DNA of 64,000 bases, taken from Artemia franciscana (lineage: Eukaryota; Arthropoda; Branchiopoda; Anostraca; Artemiidae). The translations under genes and the position numbers were made by a program. The notes beneath the pieces were generated by a model, which had not been told where the DNA came from, made no database searches, and saw only the letters and a program-made list of their open reading frames with translations. Below are positions 1-64,000 of this stretch, one piece after another (the stretch's first letter is position 1; each line of letters opens with the position of its first letter). The stretch lies in assembly GCF_032884065.1 (NCBI RefSeq), contig NC_088866.1, positions 28,340,440 to 28,404,439 of the forward strand, read 5' to 3'.

Positions 1-1
1 A

Positions 2-97
2 GGGCATTTGAGGAGAGAGCTCCGGTCTATCCGGAATGAGGAACTTTCTTTAATTCTGAAGATTAAGACAAACTTGGAAGATGAAGAACCGTTTTGA
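2..97 (+). CDS. Possible C-terminal exon of an upstream gene (partial)
   Basis: A reading frame open to the left edge encodes 31 residues and ends in TGA at 95-97. The peptide is charged and plausible as a protein end (residues such as RRELRSIRNEE are visible). An AATAAA polyadenylation signal lies at 177-182, about 80 bp past the stop, as expected for the end of a transcript. I do not recognise the protein. The frame is short and could be chance; only the combination of open frame, stop and poly(A) signal supports it. Confidence 0.25.
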   Translation, partial: GHLRRELRSIRNEELSLILKIKTNLEDEEPF

Positions 98-1100
98 GTA
101 GTGAGCTTGTGGAAAAGAGGAAACACAATTCCAGTTGCGCTGAGACCCAAACATCCAAACTGGAAATCATTCTGTAAATAAAAATATGGTTATATTATAT
201 GGATCTTGTCACTATTTAATGAGCAGTATTCGTTTTATAAAGCCTCCTATAAAACTAGTCCAGGACACTTCATCAGTAGACGTAATGACTGAGGAATCAG
301 AGCCCCTTGAAGATCTTTGAGCATGATACTTCTTGTTCCTATACTTTCTGGCTTGTTTTTATACTTTATACTCGATAGGAATTTCTGGCTCTTGCCATTT
401 TTACTTTTTTTATCATAAAGAATAAAAGTTAGGCGGACAAAACAGGCTCTATTTTTCCTATTTCTGATAAAATAATATTTTGTGTAAAGGTGTTCTTTCC
501 ATTTCCGAGATAACTATGAGCAATCGACTAATTAAAATATCACCATTAGAAAAAGCAGATGCAATTTGCCTAGATAATTGTTCTGAAAAGACCCTTCAAC
601 CTTATTTCGGTTTGCTGGAATTTTTTCAAGTCTATTTTCTCTCCCTGTAAAATTTGAAAAAAGTAGACTTACTTATAGTACCCACTGCTGCGTCAATCCC
701 GACACGATTTTTTTCTGGCGGAACAGATACGACAGAATCGGACGGAGGCTCACAAAGAAACACAAACTTTTGCGTCGTTGCGACAAACTCTAGAAGAATT
801 CAAATTAGGTTCTCAAACTCGCGATCTTTCGTGATCACATCATGATCCTTGAAATATAATATGGGTTGGCACCCAACTGCCAAAATTAGCTTTTCAATCA
901 GTTCCATGACTTTGGTTATGACTTATTTTTCTGTTTAAATCAGAACAACGCATGCGGTTTGTCTAATGAGTCGAAATTATTCAACGCATCCGACATTACA
1001 GCGAAACGGATGGTTTTGCGTCGTTTGTCGCAAGATTTGTCTCATTTGTCGCATGTCTTAGGATTTTGCGCGAAACCGCAGCAATGGGAACCAGGGGTTA
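98..1100. other. Non-coding stretch, no gene seen
   Basis: AT-rich sequence with the AATAAA at 177-182 and only short unsupported frames. I see no family resemblance in any frame up to the RNase H remnant that starts near 1100. Confidence 0.4.
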
Positions 1101-1109
1101 GTACGTTTC

Positions 1110-1806
1110 TGCATAACAGCACGGAAATTGAATTTTGGCTCGCTCGAAAGATGTTTGGATGCACTTATAAATTATAACATGGAATCTGAAAATATACTCT
1201 TTGTCTCCGACTCTAAATCAGCATTACTACTGATCCAAAATAATAGAATTGCTAATGACAAAAATTTATATAATATTAGAAGACAGCTTCTTAATCTTAA
1301 GATCAAAGAAAATTAAGTTTATTTTCAACATGTTCCTAGTAATAAAGGCATCAAATATAATGATATGGCTGATTCTTTAGCAGCAAAGGCTTCCATGTTA
1401 TTTCCTAGTCCTTCCTCTGACCTCAATTCACGAGATATTATCAGGCAAAGATCCAAAGTTAATCACAGTAAATTAATGTTATCTCCATTTCATACAAGAT
1501 TAAATACAGTGCTATATTACCGGCTGAAATCAGGTGCCCTGCTTCTAAATAGCTTGTTATTTAATTGGAAGCTACATCATTCCCCTTTAGGCCGAATCTG
1601 CTTTTCAGCAGAGGAAACAATCTAGCATATTTTATTTGATTGCCAGGCTCAGAGTGAGGAGACTGTTGCTCTTAAGCGTTTCTGCTCCTTGGCTAAGATT
1701 CCAAATACTTATACAGCTATCCTGGATTCTAACCTGCAATGGGAAATGGATCGTAAGATATTTAAGGCAGCAATTGATACCTTAAAGAAGAGAAATATTG
1801 TTTAAT
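1110..1806 (+). pseudogene. Non-LTR retrotransposon RNase H/C-terminal remnant
   Basis: One frame reads through two in-frame stops (TAA at 1314-1316 and TAG at 1623-1625). It shows an RNase H core: VSDSKSALLLIQ near 1203, corresponding to the catalytic DS motif, then HVPSNKGIKYNDMADSLA near 1328-1383, the usual H-P-S-x-x-G-I-x-x-N-x-x-A-D ending. Beyond the second stop the frame continues HILFDCQ (1626-1646), the zinc-knuckle-like tail common after RNase H in Jockey/I-type elements. The frame ends with TAA at 1804-1806, overlapping an AATAAA. No reverse transcriptase precedes it, so this is a 5'-truncated dead copy. The exact clade is uncertain. Confidence 0.75.
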
Positions 1807-2220
1807 AAAGATTAAAGCTTGAAGAAGTCTATTTTTAAAGGGACGCGATTTATCCATAGTTTTTGATTGTGCAGAAGAGAGCGGGAATGAGTAGGAAGAG
1901 CCGTATTGGTACCGGCCGGCCTAGCGCCTTAAACTGCTGGGGACAGGTAGCTCAGGTACTCGCACTTCCCACAATCAATAACAGTGTATTATTGTTCCTA
2001 ATCGTATATATCCATTGTTTGCAGACTGGAGGAGAATAGCGCTTCCAGTAGCTAGTTTTTCTGGAGAAGAAGTCAAAGAGGTGAAAGAACTTGTTGTTAG
2101 TCCATATACCTCCCTACAATTTTTGGAACTGGATGTTTTTTTTCTTCGCCGGGACTTTCTGTCACAGCGTTGGTGTAGTGCTTTAGCAAGAAATAACAGA
2201 AAACATTATAACTTTGAGGT
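1807..2220. other. Spacer, no gene seen
   Basis: A GC-richer patch near 1905-1975 stands out in AT-rich DNA. No open frame with a recognisable product was found. Confidence 0.4.
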
Positions 2221-2435
2221 TAAGGGTGTGTTCCAGGGACTTACTGTAGTAACCGAATGGTTACTATTTCCGTTCCTAGCGGGAAAATAGTTACTACCCA
2301 ACCCACTGGGAACGAGAATAGTTACTGCCGGCAGTAACTCCAGTAAGTGATTTTCTTACCGTGCTCAAAAGAATGGTTAGCGCAGTAAGTACATAATTCA
2401 CCTTCTTCAAAAATCTCATTCAACAAAAAATAAAT

Positions 2436-2531
2436 ATGGACAAGAATGAAGTAATGGAATATGAAGTTATTTGCTTGGAAGAAGATGGGACAGTGATTTT
2501 GCAAAAGAAAGAGGGATCTGAGCCTGGTTAG
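2436..2531 (+). CDS. Small ORF inside the TIR element, possible first exon
   Basis: ATG at 2436 opens 31 acidic codons (MDKNEVMEYEV then ICLEEDGTVIL) ending at TAG 2529-2531. A donor-like site, CCTG|GTTAGT, sits at 2526/2527, right at the end of the frame. This would suit a short first exon of an element-encoded protein whose later exons were deleted. Product unknown. It may equally be a chance frame. Confidence 0.2.
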   Translation: MDKNEVMEYEVICLEEDGTVILQKKEGSEPG

Positions 2532-4324
2532 TAAATCACCATATTTTGGGATCAACATTAAAGGACACCCTGAGTAGTAGGCTATCTATTAGCAAGTAGG
2601 TTAAATCAACGAAAAACGTATTATTTAATTTAAAGATTTCCATGTTTTCTGGCATATCCAGGCATAATTATTACCTTAAATTGCCATTTGGAATCATTCT
2701 AAGGATTGACTTCTTCCAGGTAACATTGAGGCTCCATTAAATTGCCACATGGTAGCATTTTAAGCATTAACTCCTTTTAGGCTGTGTAAACAGGCCTAGG
2801 TGAAGTATTACAGATAAGTTGAGGATTTATGGGCTGCCAAATCATTATTCTGAGACTATCTTTAATCCTATTGAAGAAGTAGGCTAGGGTAGACTATTCA
2901 GAGTCTATTCCGGAGGATGGTAATTTTATCCAGTAAAATTCTAGTTGATTGACTTCTTGCTATCACTGAAATGGGTTAGGTTAGGAAAATGAAACTTTCA
3001 GGGATGGGTCTACAGGCTAAAGTATGTCCTGGGAAGGTATTTCAAAGTACACATCTCTACTCATTCTTGCTATAGAGGGCCTTGATCTTTGATGACCTTC
3101 AAAAATATTTATAGCTGAAGTTACATGTTTCCCATTGATTCTGCCAATCTATCCCTCAACCTTTAACTCCCTGTTAATTGAAGCAACTGTAAACAAAGCA
3201 AGAATGGGGAAAAGGTAACAGGTGACTGAATACATTGGAACTACATAATTTTGGCTATATATTTGCACATTAAGCAGGTTGGAGGTAAATTATAGTATAG
3301 AGATGCATGCTTTTCCCTTGTGTATGTAGGCTAAGTAGAAGGTCACTTGTACCTGATGCTGTCCATGTTGTTTTTAGTTGGGTGGGAAACATCCAAAGAA
3401 AGTTTCCTTTGAAAAGGAAAGGTGAGAATGCCCAAAAGTGAGATTGAATTTGTCAAAGCTTGGAGGTTTGCCCCTTCAGTCTGTTTAAAGGAAAATGGAT
3501 TCATAATTGAAGCTTTGTTCATTTCAATCTTAAGGGTGACCTACATTTGTGACAATTCATTAAATGGTTGTAAAGGGGTACTTTTGTTTATTCATTTGTC
3601 TTCTTTGTTTTCTAACAGTTTTTTTTAATCTTTAAATTAATATCCATTTCTTACAAATCTTTATTGATACCAGAGGTTCATTTGCAAGTTTTCACCTACT
3701 TTGTAATCCCTGGTCTCATAATTACATTTAAATTTACTGAAGCTAGGAAACTTAGAGCTACTATCTATTTAAAGAAAATCAATGGATATAAGTAGGTTTT
3801 ATTGTATTTAAGCCCTAGGGCCATGGCAATTAAAGACAAATTAAAGAAGATTAACTTTAAAATACTGGACATTAAATAAGCATGATAGTCACAAAGAAAA
3901 ACAAATAACAAAATTATACTTCTGTGTTCAGTTGCCAACCTGAGCAACAGTCATAATTTTTTTAAATCTTGCAGAACATTCACCCCAATTACATTCACAA
4001 GCTATCTCTCATGACCCACACTCTTGTCCATACATCCACATTTCAGGGAAATAGAAGGACCATCATACTGGTATTCTTCATTTTTACTTATATTGAATGG
4101 TTTGAAAGAAAGTTTCTATGGCTAAGTCAGTAGGCCAGTAAAGGACCTGGTGGTCCTTTAGCCAGGTAGTGCAATAGGAAGCTAGGGACCATCCAGCCTA
4201 TGCTCTTGCATGCCCTTCCTTCTGACTGTCCCTAGATTTCCATCTGTACTCATTTAAAGTTAGGCTAATTCTAGCTGAGGTTAGTCATATCACCAACCCC
4301 TATCCAAAACAAAATAAACTGACA

Positions 4325-4400
4325 ATGCCTGGAATCGAACCTGTACCCCTTGGACAAAGCATTCCAGCCCAGAGTGCCTACCACTTAGCAAGGAACACAA
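4325..4400 (-). other. tRNA-like sequence (SINE head or tRNA relic)
   Basis: On the minus strand an A-box-like TTGCTAAGTGGTAGGC (4391-4376) and a B box GGTTCGATTCC (4341-4331) are spaced as in a tRNA. The acceptor ends do not pair and the T stem has a mismatch, so a working tRNA is unlikely. It lies inside the Harbinger-like element. Confidence 0.45.
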
Positions 4401-5016
4401 ATTTGACCAGAGAACAATAATTATTTAAAAAAAAGTAGAATATTGAAAAAAAACTTGCTATAGTTGTCCCACTACTATCCTGTAAATGCTATAGGCCCAT
4501 TTTATTTAGACAAATCAATTTAAGACAGGTATCAACAAAACTCCATCAGGGATTGTATGTGCTTAAGATACAATCAAGCTATTTGAATGCTTAGTTATGT
4601 GATATTCTAGTCTTCAAATAATAAAAAAAGAGAAAAAGTATATGATCTATTTATTTTTCACCAGCTCATTTGAGCAAAATCATTTGTGACAGCCAAATGC
4701 CCATGGTTGGCTTAGAACCTCTCTAAATGCTCTGAAACAGAAGGAATAAAAAAATTATACTAATCAGCATTAAACTGCCCCTTAAATTTAAACACGTGCA
4801 TTTAATTCGAAAATGACGCTACTACTAGTCAGCTTACTGTGCCGTTCCCACTGGCTCTACCGCAGTTAGAAATGGGCAGTTACCGCGCAGTTACTGCAGT
4901 TACTGAAAAACCGTCAGCTGGAACACACCCTAAAGTGCTTGATAGTCTTGTGTGATGAACCAAATAACTCTTTGGATATTTTTTATTGAAAAATCCCACT
5001 GAAGATATGGAACAGA

Positions 5017-60271
<55,255 letters not shown>

Positions 60272-60524
60272 TTGTTGAACATGTTTTTGTTACTTTATTT
60301 GTATGCAATGATTAATATCTGCCATATTCGTTTTCAGAGTTTTTTTTTGTTTTTTCGTTTTTTAGACTTTTGTGTTCCACGTCATTTAAAGCCTTCAATT
60401 ACAAAATAATTTTTCACCAATCATTAGAACTATTTTTATTAATGAAACTGCTAAGATATCAAATTCCTAACCTTAGAAATTTTGTCCGTTTCTCAACTTG
60501 GTTTCTAAGGCATTAACGTAAGAA

Positions 60525-61800
60525 CGCTAAAGATCCTCTTTAATGTGAACTGGGAAACAAACTTATCTTCAAGCACCAAATGAATGCAAAAACACTAAAG
60601 ATCCTTTTTAATGCCAACTAAGAGAAACAAAGGTATCTTCAAACACTAAAATTTAAAAACACTGAAGATCCTCTTCAATACCAAACTAAGGTAAACAAAT
60701 GTATCTCCAAGCACTAAAGATCCTGTTTAGTGTGAACTAGGGGAATTAGACGTGTCTCCAAGCACCAAATGAATGCCAAAACACTAAAGCCTGTGTTTAA
60801 TGTCAACTAGGGGAAACCAACGTATCTTCAAACACCACTAAATGAATTTAAAAACATTAAAGATCCTCTTTAATGCCGACTAGGGGAAAGAACCGTACCT
60901 TCAAACACTAAATGAATGTAAAAACACTAAAGATTCTCTTTAATGCCAACTAAGGGAAACAAACGTATCTTCAAACACTAAAGATCCTCTTTAATATCAA
61001 CTAGGGGAACAAACGTATCTTAAACACAAAATGAATTTAAAAACACTAAAGATCCTCTTTAATGCCAACTATGGGAAACAAACATATCTTCAAACACTAA
61101 ATGAATATAATAACAACAGTAAACACTAAAGATCCTCTTTAATGCCAACTAGGGAGAGTAAAGGTATCTTCAAACACTAAATGAATGTAAAAACACTATA
61201 GATCCTCTTTAATGCCAACTAGGGGAAACAAACGTATCTTCAAACACTAAATGAGTTTTAAAACACTAAAGATCCTATTTAAGGCCAAGTAGGGGAACAA
61301 ACATATCTTAAACACTAAATGAATTTAAGAACAACACTAAAGACTAAAGATCCTATTTACTGCCAACTACGGGGGGGGGGCAAACGTATCTTCAAACACT
61401 AAATGAATGTAAAAACACCAAAGATCCTCTTTAATGCCAACTGGCGGAAACAAACGTATCTTCAAACACTATGTGAATTTTTAAACACTAAAGATCCTCT
61501 TTAAGGCCAACTAGGGGAAAAAATATATCTTAAACACAAAATAAATTTCAAAGCAATAAAGATCCTCTTTAATGCCAATTATGGGATACAAACGTGTCTT
61601 CAAACACTAAATGAATTTAAAAACAACACTAAAGACTAAAAATCCTCTTTAATGCAAACTTAGGGGGGGGACGTATCTTCAAACACTAAATGAATATAAA
61701 AACACTAAAAATAATTTTTAATACTAATTAGGCGAAACAAACGTATCTTGAAAAACTAAATATCCACTTTAATGCCAACTAGGGGAAACAAACGCATCAT
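60525..61800. repeat. Minisatellite, roughly 70-bp unit, 3' of the host gene
   Basis: Consensus fragments CTTCAAACACTAAATGAATT, TAAAAACACTAAAGATCCTC, TTTAATGCCAACTAGGGGAA and ACAAACGTAT repeat about 18 times, some units lacking the AAATGAATTTAAAAACA part. The first unit begins about 255 bp after the stop codon, so part may be transcribed as 3' UTR. Confidence 0.85.
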
Positions 61801-62485
61801 CGAAAAAGTATATTTCTGCCGACTCATGTATACTGCCCTGTCTAGCGTAAAAGACGTTTATCTTCTTATTGTTTTTAGCGGGAATTTGCAGCAGGACCAG
61901 GTGTTTTCTGACACACCTGCCCTCTAACATTTAAATGTTTTATGCTAACTTGTTTAACCTTAAGCTTCCGGCTAGGAATATCATACCGGTACTAGGAATA
62001 TCGGGAAGTTAGTTTACCACTTTTTTGCATAGAAAAACCCTTTATTACATGAAAATTGCCTATAATAACAAATATAAGTCTCTAAAAAAGGTACTATGTG
62101 CTTGGGATATCATAGCGTCGTAATCCTCAGGAAAAACAAAATGGAATACTGATCATTTTGATGACTTCAAGAACTATAATCTATATTAGGCTTAAGCACA
62201 TTAATTTTTAAGGATGCATTAAAAGTTTATATGAAAATACTGTTCTCCTTGTGGTAAAAAGAGGCTTTATTAAAACAGATAAATTGAGTTTTACACATTT
62301 TCTGTATCATATTTTTAAGCTGAATTGATTGGTAAAGTTGACCTATCTATATTCCTTCAAATTACTTAGTCAAAAAGGGAACAAACTAAATATTTCTGTA
62401 TATCAAATGGTACGTTTAATGCACATTTATCATTTTCTTCCTTTTTTTTCTTTGATGTTTATCGGTACGGCAAACGAATAGGATC
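61801..62485. other. Unique interruption of the minisatellite, no gene seen
   Basis: About 690 bp between two blocks of the same 70-bp repeat. No coding sequence; a possible insertion into the array. Confidence 0.5.
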
Positions 62486-62757
62486 AATGTAAAACATTAA
62501 AAATCCTCTTCAATGCCAACTAGGGGAAACAAACGTATCTTCAAACAATAACTGAATTTGAAAACACTAAAAATACTCTTTAATGCTAACTAGGGGAAAC
62601 AAACGTGTCTTCAAACACTAAATATCCTCTTTAATGTGAACTAGGGGAAACAAACCTATCTCCAAGCACCAAATTAATGTAAAAATACTAAAGATCCTCT
62701 TGAATGCCAATTAGGGGAAACAAACGTATCTTCAAACACTAAAGATCCTTGAATACT
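62486..62757. repeat. Minisatellite, roughly 70-bp unit, second block
   Basis: Four or so further units with the same GATCCTCTT, TGCCAACTAGGGGAAACAAA and CTTCAAACA consensus. It ends where the reverse transcriptase relic begins. Confidence 0.85.
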
Positions 62758-62785
62758 ATAAAAATAAAGCTAAAGATTTATATTC

Positions 62786-64000
62786 TAACAAGTCCAAGCA
62801 ATGGTACAGGAAAATTAAAGAGATACCCGGAAAAAAACCCTTCTGAAATCAGTTTCCATTTCCGTGAGCCCCCCAATACGATCGCTAACAATTTGAGCTT
62901 AAATCTTGCTTCTATTCTTCAAAGTCTTCCTCTTTTCCCTGGCTCTTGTTCTACTATTTCTCTCAATACCTCCTTCTCCCTAATTTCTCCCTTTAATTTT
63001 ATAATAAAATCTAAAAGCTTAGAAAATCAAGCACTTGCCCCTTGGACATCCCAATTGCTGGAAACCGGGTTTTATAATACCTGTCCCAAAAAAATCCACT
63101 TCATCTGACTTTCGCTAACGTACGTCACATTACACTCACTCCAGTTTTTTTTTAAAAAACTTTATGAAGGTTTCCTTTGTAGCTGATTTCAAGTTAAAAT
63201 TAGTCCACGCATTGACGTCCAACAGTTTGGTAATTAAGGAAAACCTTTACCATCCATTACCTTGGGCGGCTGGTACATAGCCTACCATCCCAAGTAACCA
63301 AGAGGAACCAAATGTTTGGCTAAACCAAATCTTAGTCGATTTCCCAAAAAGCTTTTGACTTGGTTAACCATAACATCAAAATTCGATTATCACTGGATAA
63401 CTTTGAGCTTGACCATCTCTTAGTAAATATTGTTATAACGTTCCTGTCAAACAGATCACAAGCTGTAATATACAAAAACATTTTCTCTAACCCCGTCTCT
63501 ATTTACCATGGAATTCTATAAGGAACCTTATTGAGACCAATCTTATTTCTAGTCATGATTAATGAAATTGGCAAGAAATTCCTCCAAAGATGGAAATATG
63601 TGGATGACCTGTCGATCCTTGAAATATGTCACAGGAATATTAAAAGCAACCCCTAAAAATCCTGAAGCATGTTTCGGATGAAGCTCTAAGATGCATTCCC
63701 TCCGTGTTTACTTATCCTTTGTCAGCCTGTTATTGGAATATTCATGTCTGATATGGCATACGCAAGTTTTAAGTGAACTTAGCAACAAAATCGGGTCGGT
63801 TCAAAAGCGTTTGCTCAAAATCATTTACAATTTGTTTGCATTTTGCTAAATCCGCCATTTCTAACACCCGCACTGAGTACATTTCCCCTGATTTTCACAA
63901 CACCATTAGACCCCGACACCCCGCTTAGCCATCCCAACTTACTCTCTGATCCATGCTATTACAGAAAGGTTCAAAAAAAGTTTCATCTCCTTTATTCTGA
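62786..64000 (+). pseudogene. Non-LTR reverse transcriptase relic (CR1/Jockey-like), continues past the edge
   Basis: Frames in order match the RT domain of chordate/invertebrate-type non-LTR elements: SKQWYRKIKEIPGKKPF (62786), FREPPNTIANN, ITLTPVFF and KLYEGF (63135-63170), DVQQFGN (63220), DFPKSF then DLVNHNI after a +1 shift (63340-63380), FLSNRSQAV, a GxxQGTLL-type motif broken by a stop (63520-63535), PILFLVMINEIG, WKYVDDLSILE with catalytic YVDD (63595-63625), and after a deletion VYLSFVSLLLEYSCLIWHTQ with VQKRLLKIIY (63697-63845). Several stops and frameshifts: inactive. It may extend beyond 64000. Clade assignment is approximate. Confidence 0.8.

Larger units (their letters stand above)
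2224..4930. mobile_element. Harbinger-like TIR element, non-autonomous (2.7 kb)
   Basis: The ends are perfect 13-bp inverted repeats, GGGTGTGTTCCAG at 2224-2236 and its complement at 4918-4930. Each is flanked by TAA (2221-2223 and 4931-4933). A 3-bp TAA/TTA target duplication with G-rich ends is typical of PIF/Harbinger transposons. Inside each end the similarity continues loosely as repeated AGTAACTGC-like motifs and a shared CACTGGGAACG-type block over about 100 bp. The interior has no recognisable DDE transposase, only a 31-codon ORF (2436-2531), a tRNA-like sequence and a block repeated near 7020-7190. The right end lies 86 bp upstream of the start codon of the GPR180-like gene, so it forms part of that gene's 5' flank. 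The superfamily assignment is inference from ends and TSD. Confidence 0.6.

Noticed and set aside
959..1177. 72-codon plus-strand frame before the RNase H relic
   Set aside because: No resemblance to retroelement proteins and it is out of frame with the supported motif-bearing sequence.

Overview
This is eukaryotic, animal genomic DNA. It is AT-rich and dense in transposons, and it carries one recognisable host gene with long introns and canonical GT-AG junctions. The gene product is a GPR180/TMEM145-family seven-transmembrane protein. The mobile DNA (HUH/Pif1 Helitrons, non-LTR retroelement remnants, hAT and Harbinger-like debris) suits an arthropod. The repeat family called R below resembles sequence I associate with brine shrimp (Artemia); that is recollection, not something the sequence proves.

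Host gene. Six exons on the + strand (5017-5489, 9513-9678, 41600-41833, 49563-49700, 56388-56643, 60006-60271) join in frame to 1,533 nt, a 510-residue protein. It has a signal peptide, a Cys-containing glycosylated ectodomain, seven membrane segments and a short polar tail. The coding sequence is about 3% of the 55-kb locus; the rest is introns filled with repeats. A possible last exon of an upstream gene touches the left edge (2-97).

Layout. 1-5 kb: an RNase H remnant of a non-LTR retroelement and a 2.7-kb Harbinger-like TIR element ending 86 bp before the start codon. 5.5-9.5 kb (intron 1): dispersed inverted repeats and a fold-back insertion. 9.7-41.6 kb (intron 2): two Helitron clusters (9764-26075 and 30124-36941), a hAT-like MITE and two R copies. 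41.8-49.6 kb (intron 3): an R copy, a tRNA-like sequence and a dead hAT transposase. 49.7-56.4 kb (intron 4): a satellite with a roughly 290-bp unit. 56.6-60.0 kb (intron 5): another R copy. 60.5-62.8 kb: a minisatellite with a roughly 70-bp unit. 62.8-64 kb: a decayed reverse transcriptase.

Helitrons. Nine copies or fragments are named A, B, C, H (+), I, E, F (-) in cluster 1 and D (+), G (-) in cluster 2. They share a 5' TC terminus with a TATATAAAAA core, TGACGTCA octamers just inside it, a Rep (HUH, YxxxY)-Pif1 helicase, and a 3' end with one or two GC-rich hairpins followed by CTAG and a (TA)n tract. Copy D (5.7 kb) is almost intact; one single-base insertion splits its ORF. In both clusters + copies lie left and - copies right, so 3' ends converge on (TA)n. 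I found no CRISPR array, rRNA gene or prokaryotic operon. The most unusual features are the organisation and 3' end structure of this Helitron family and the 3.2-kb palindromic R element.
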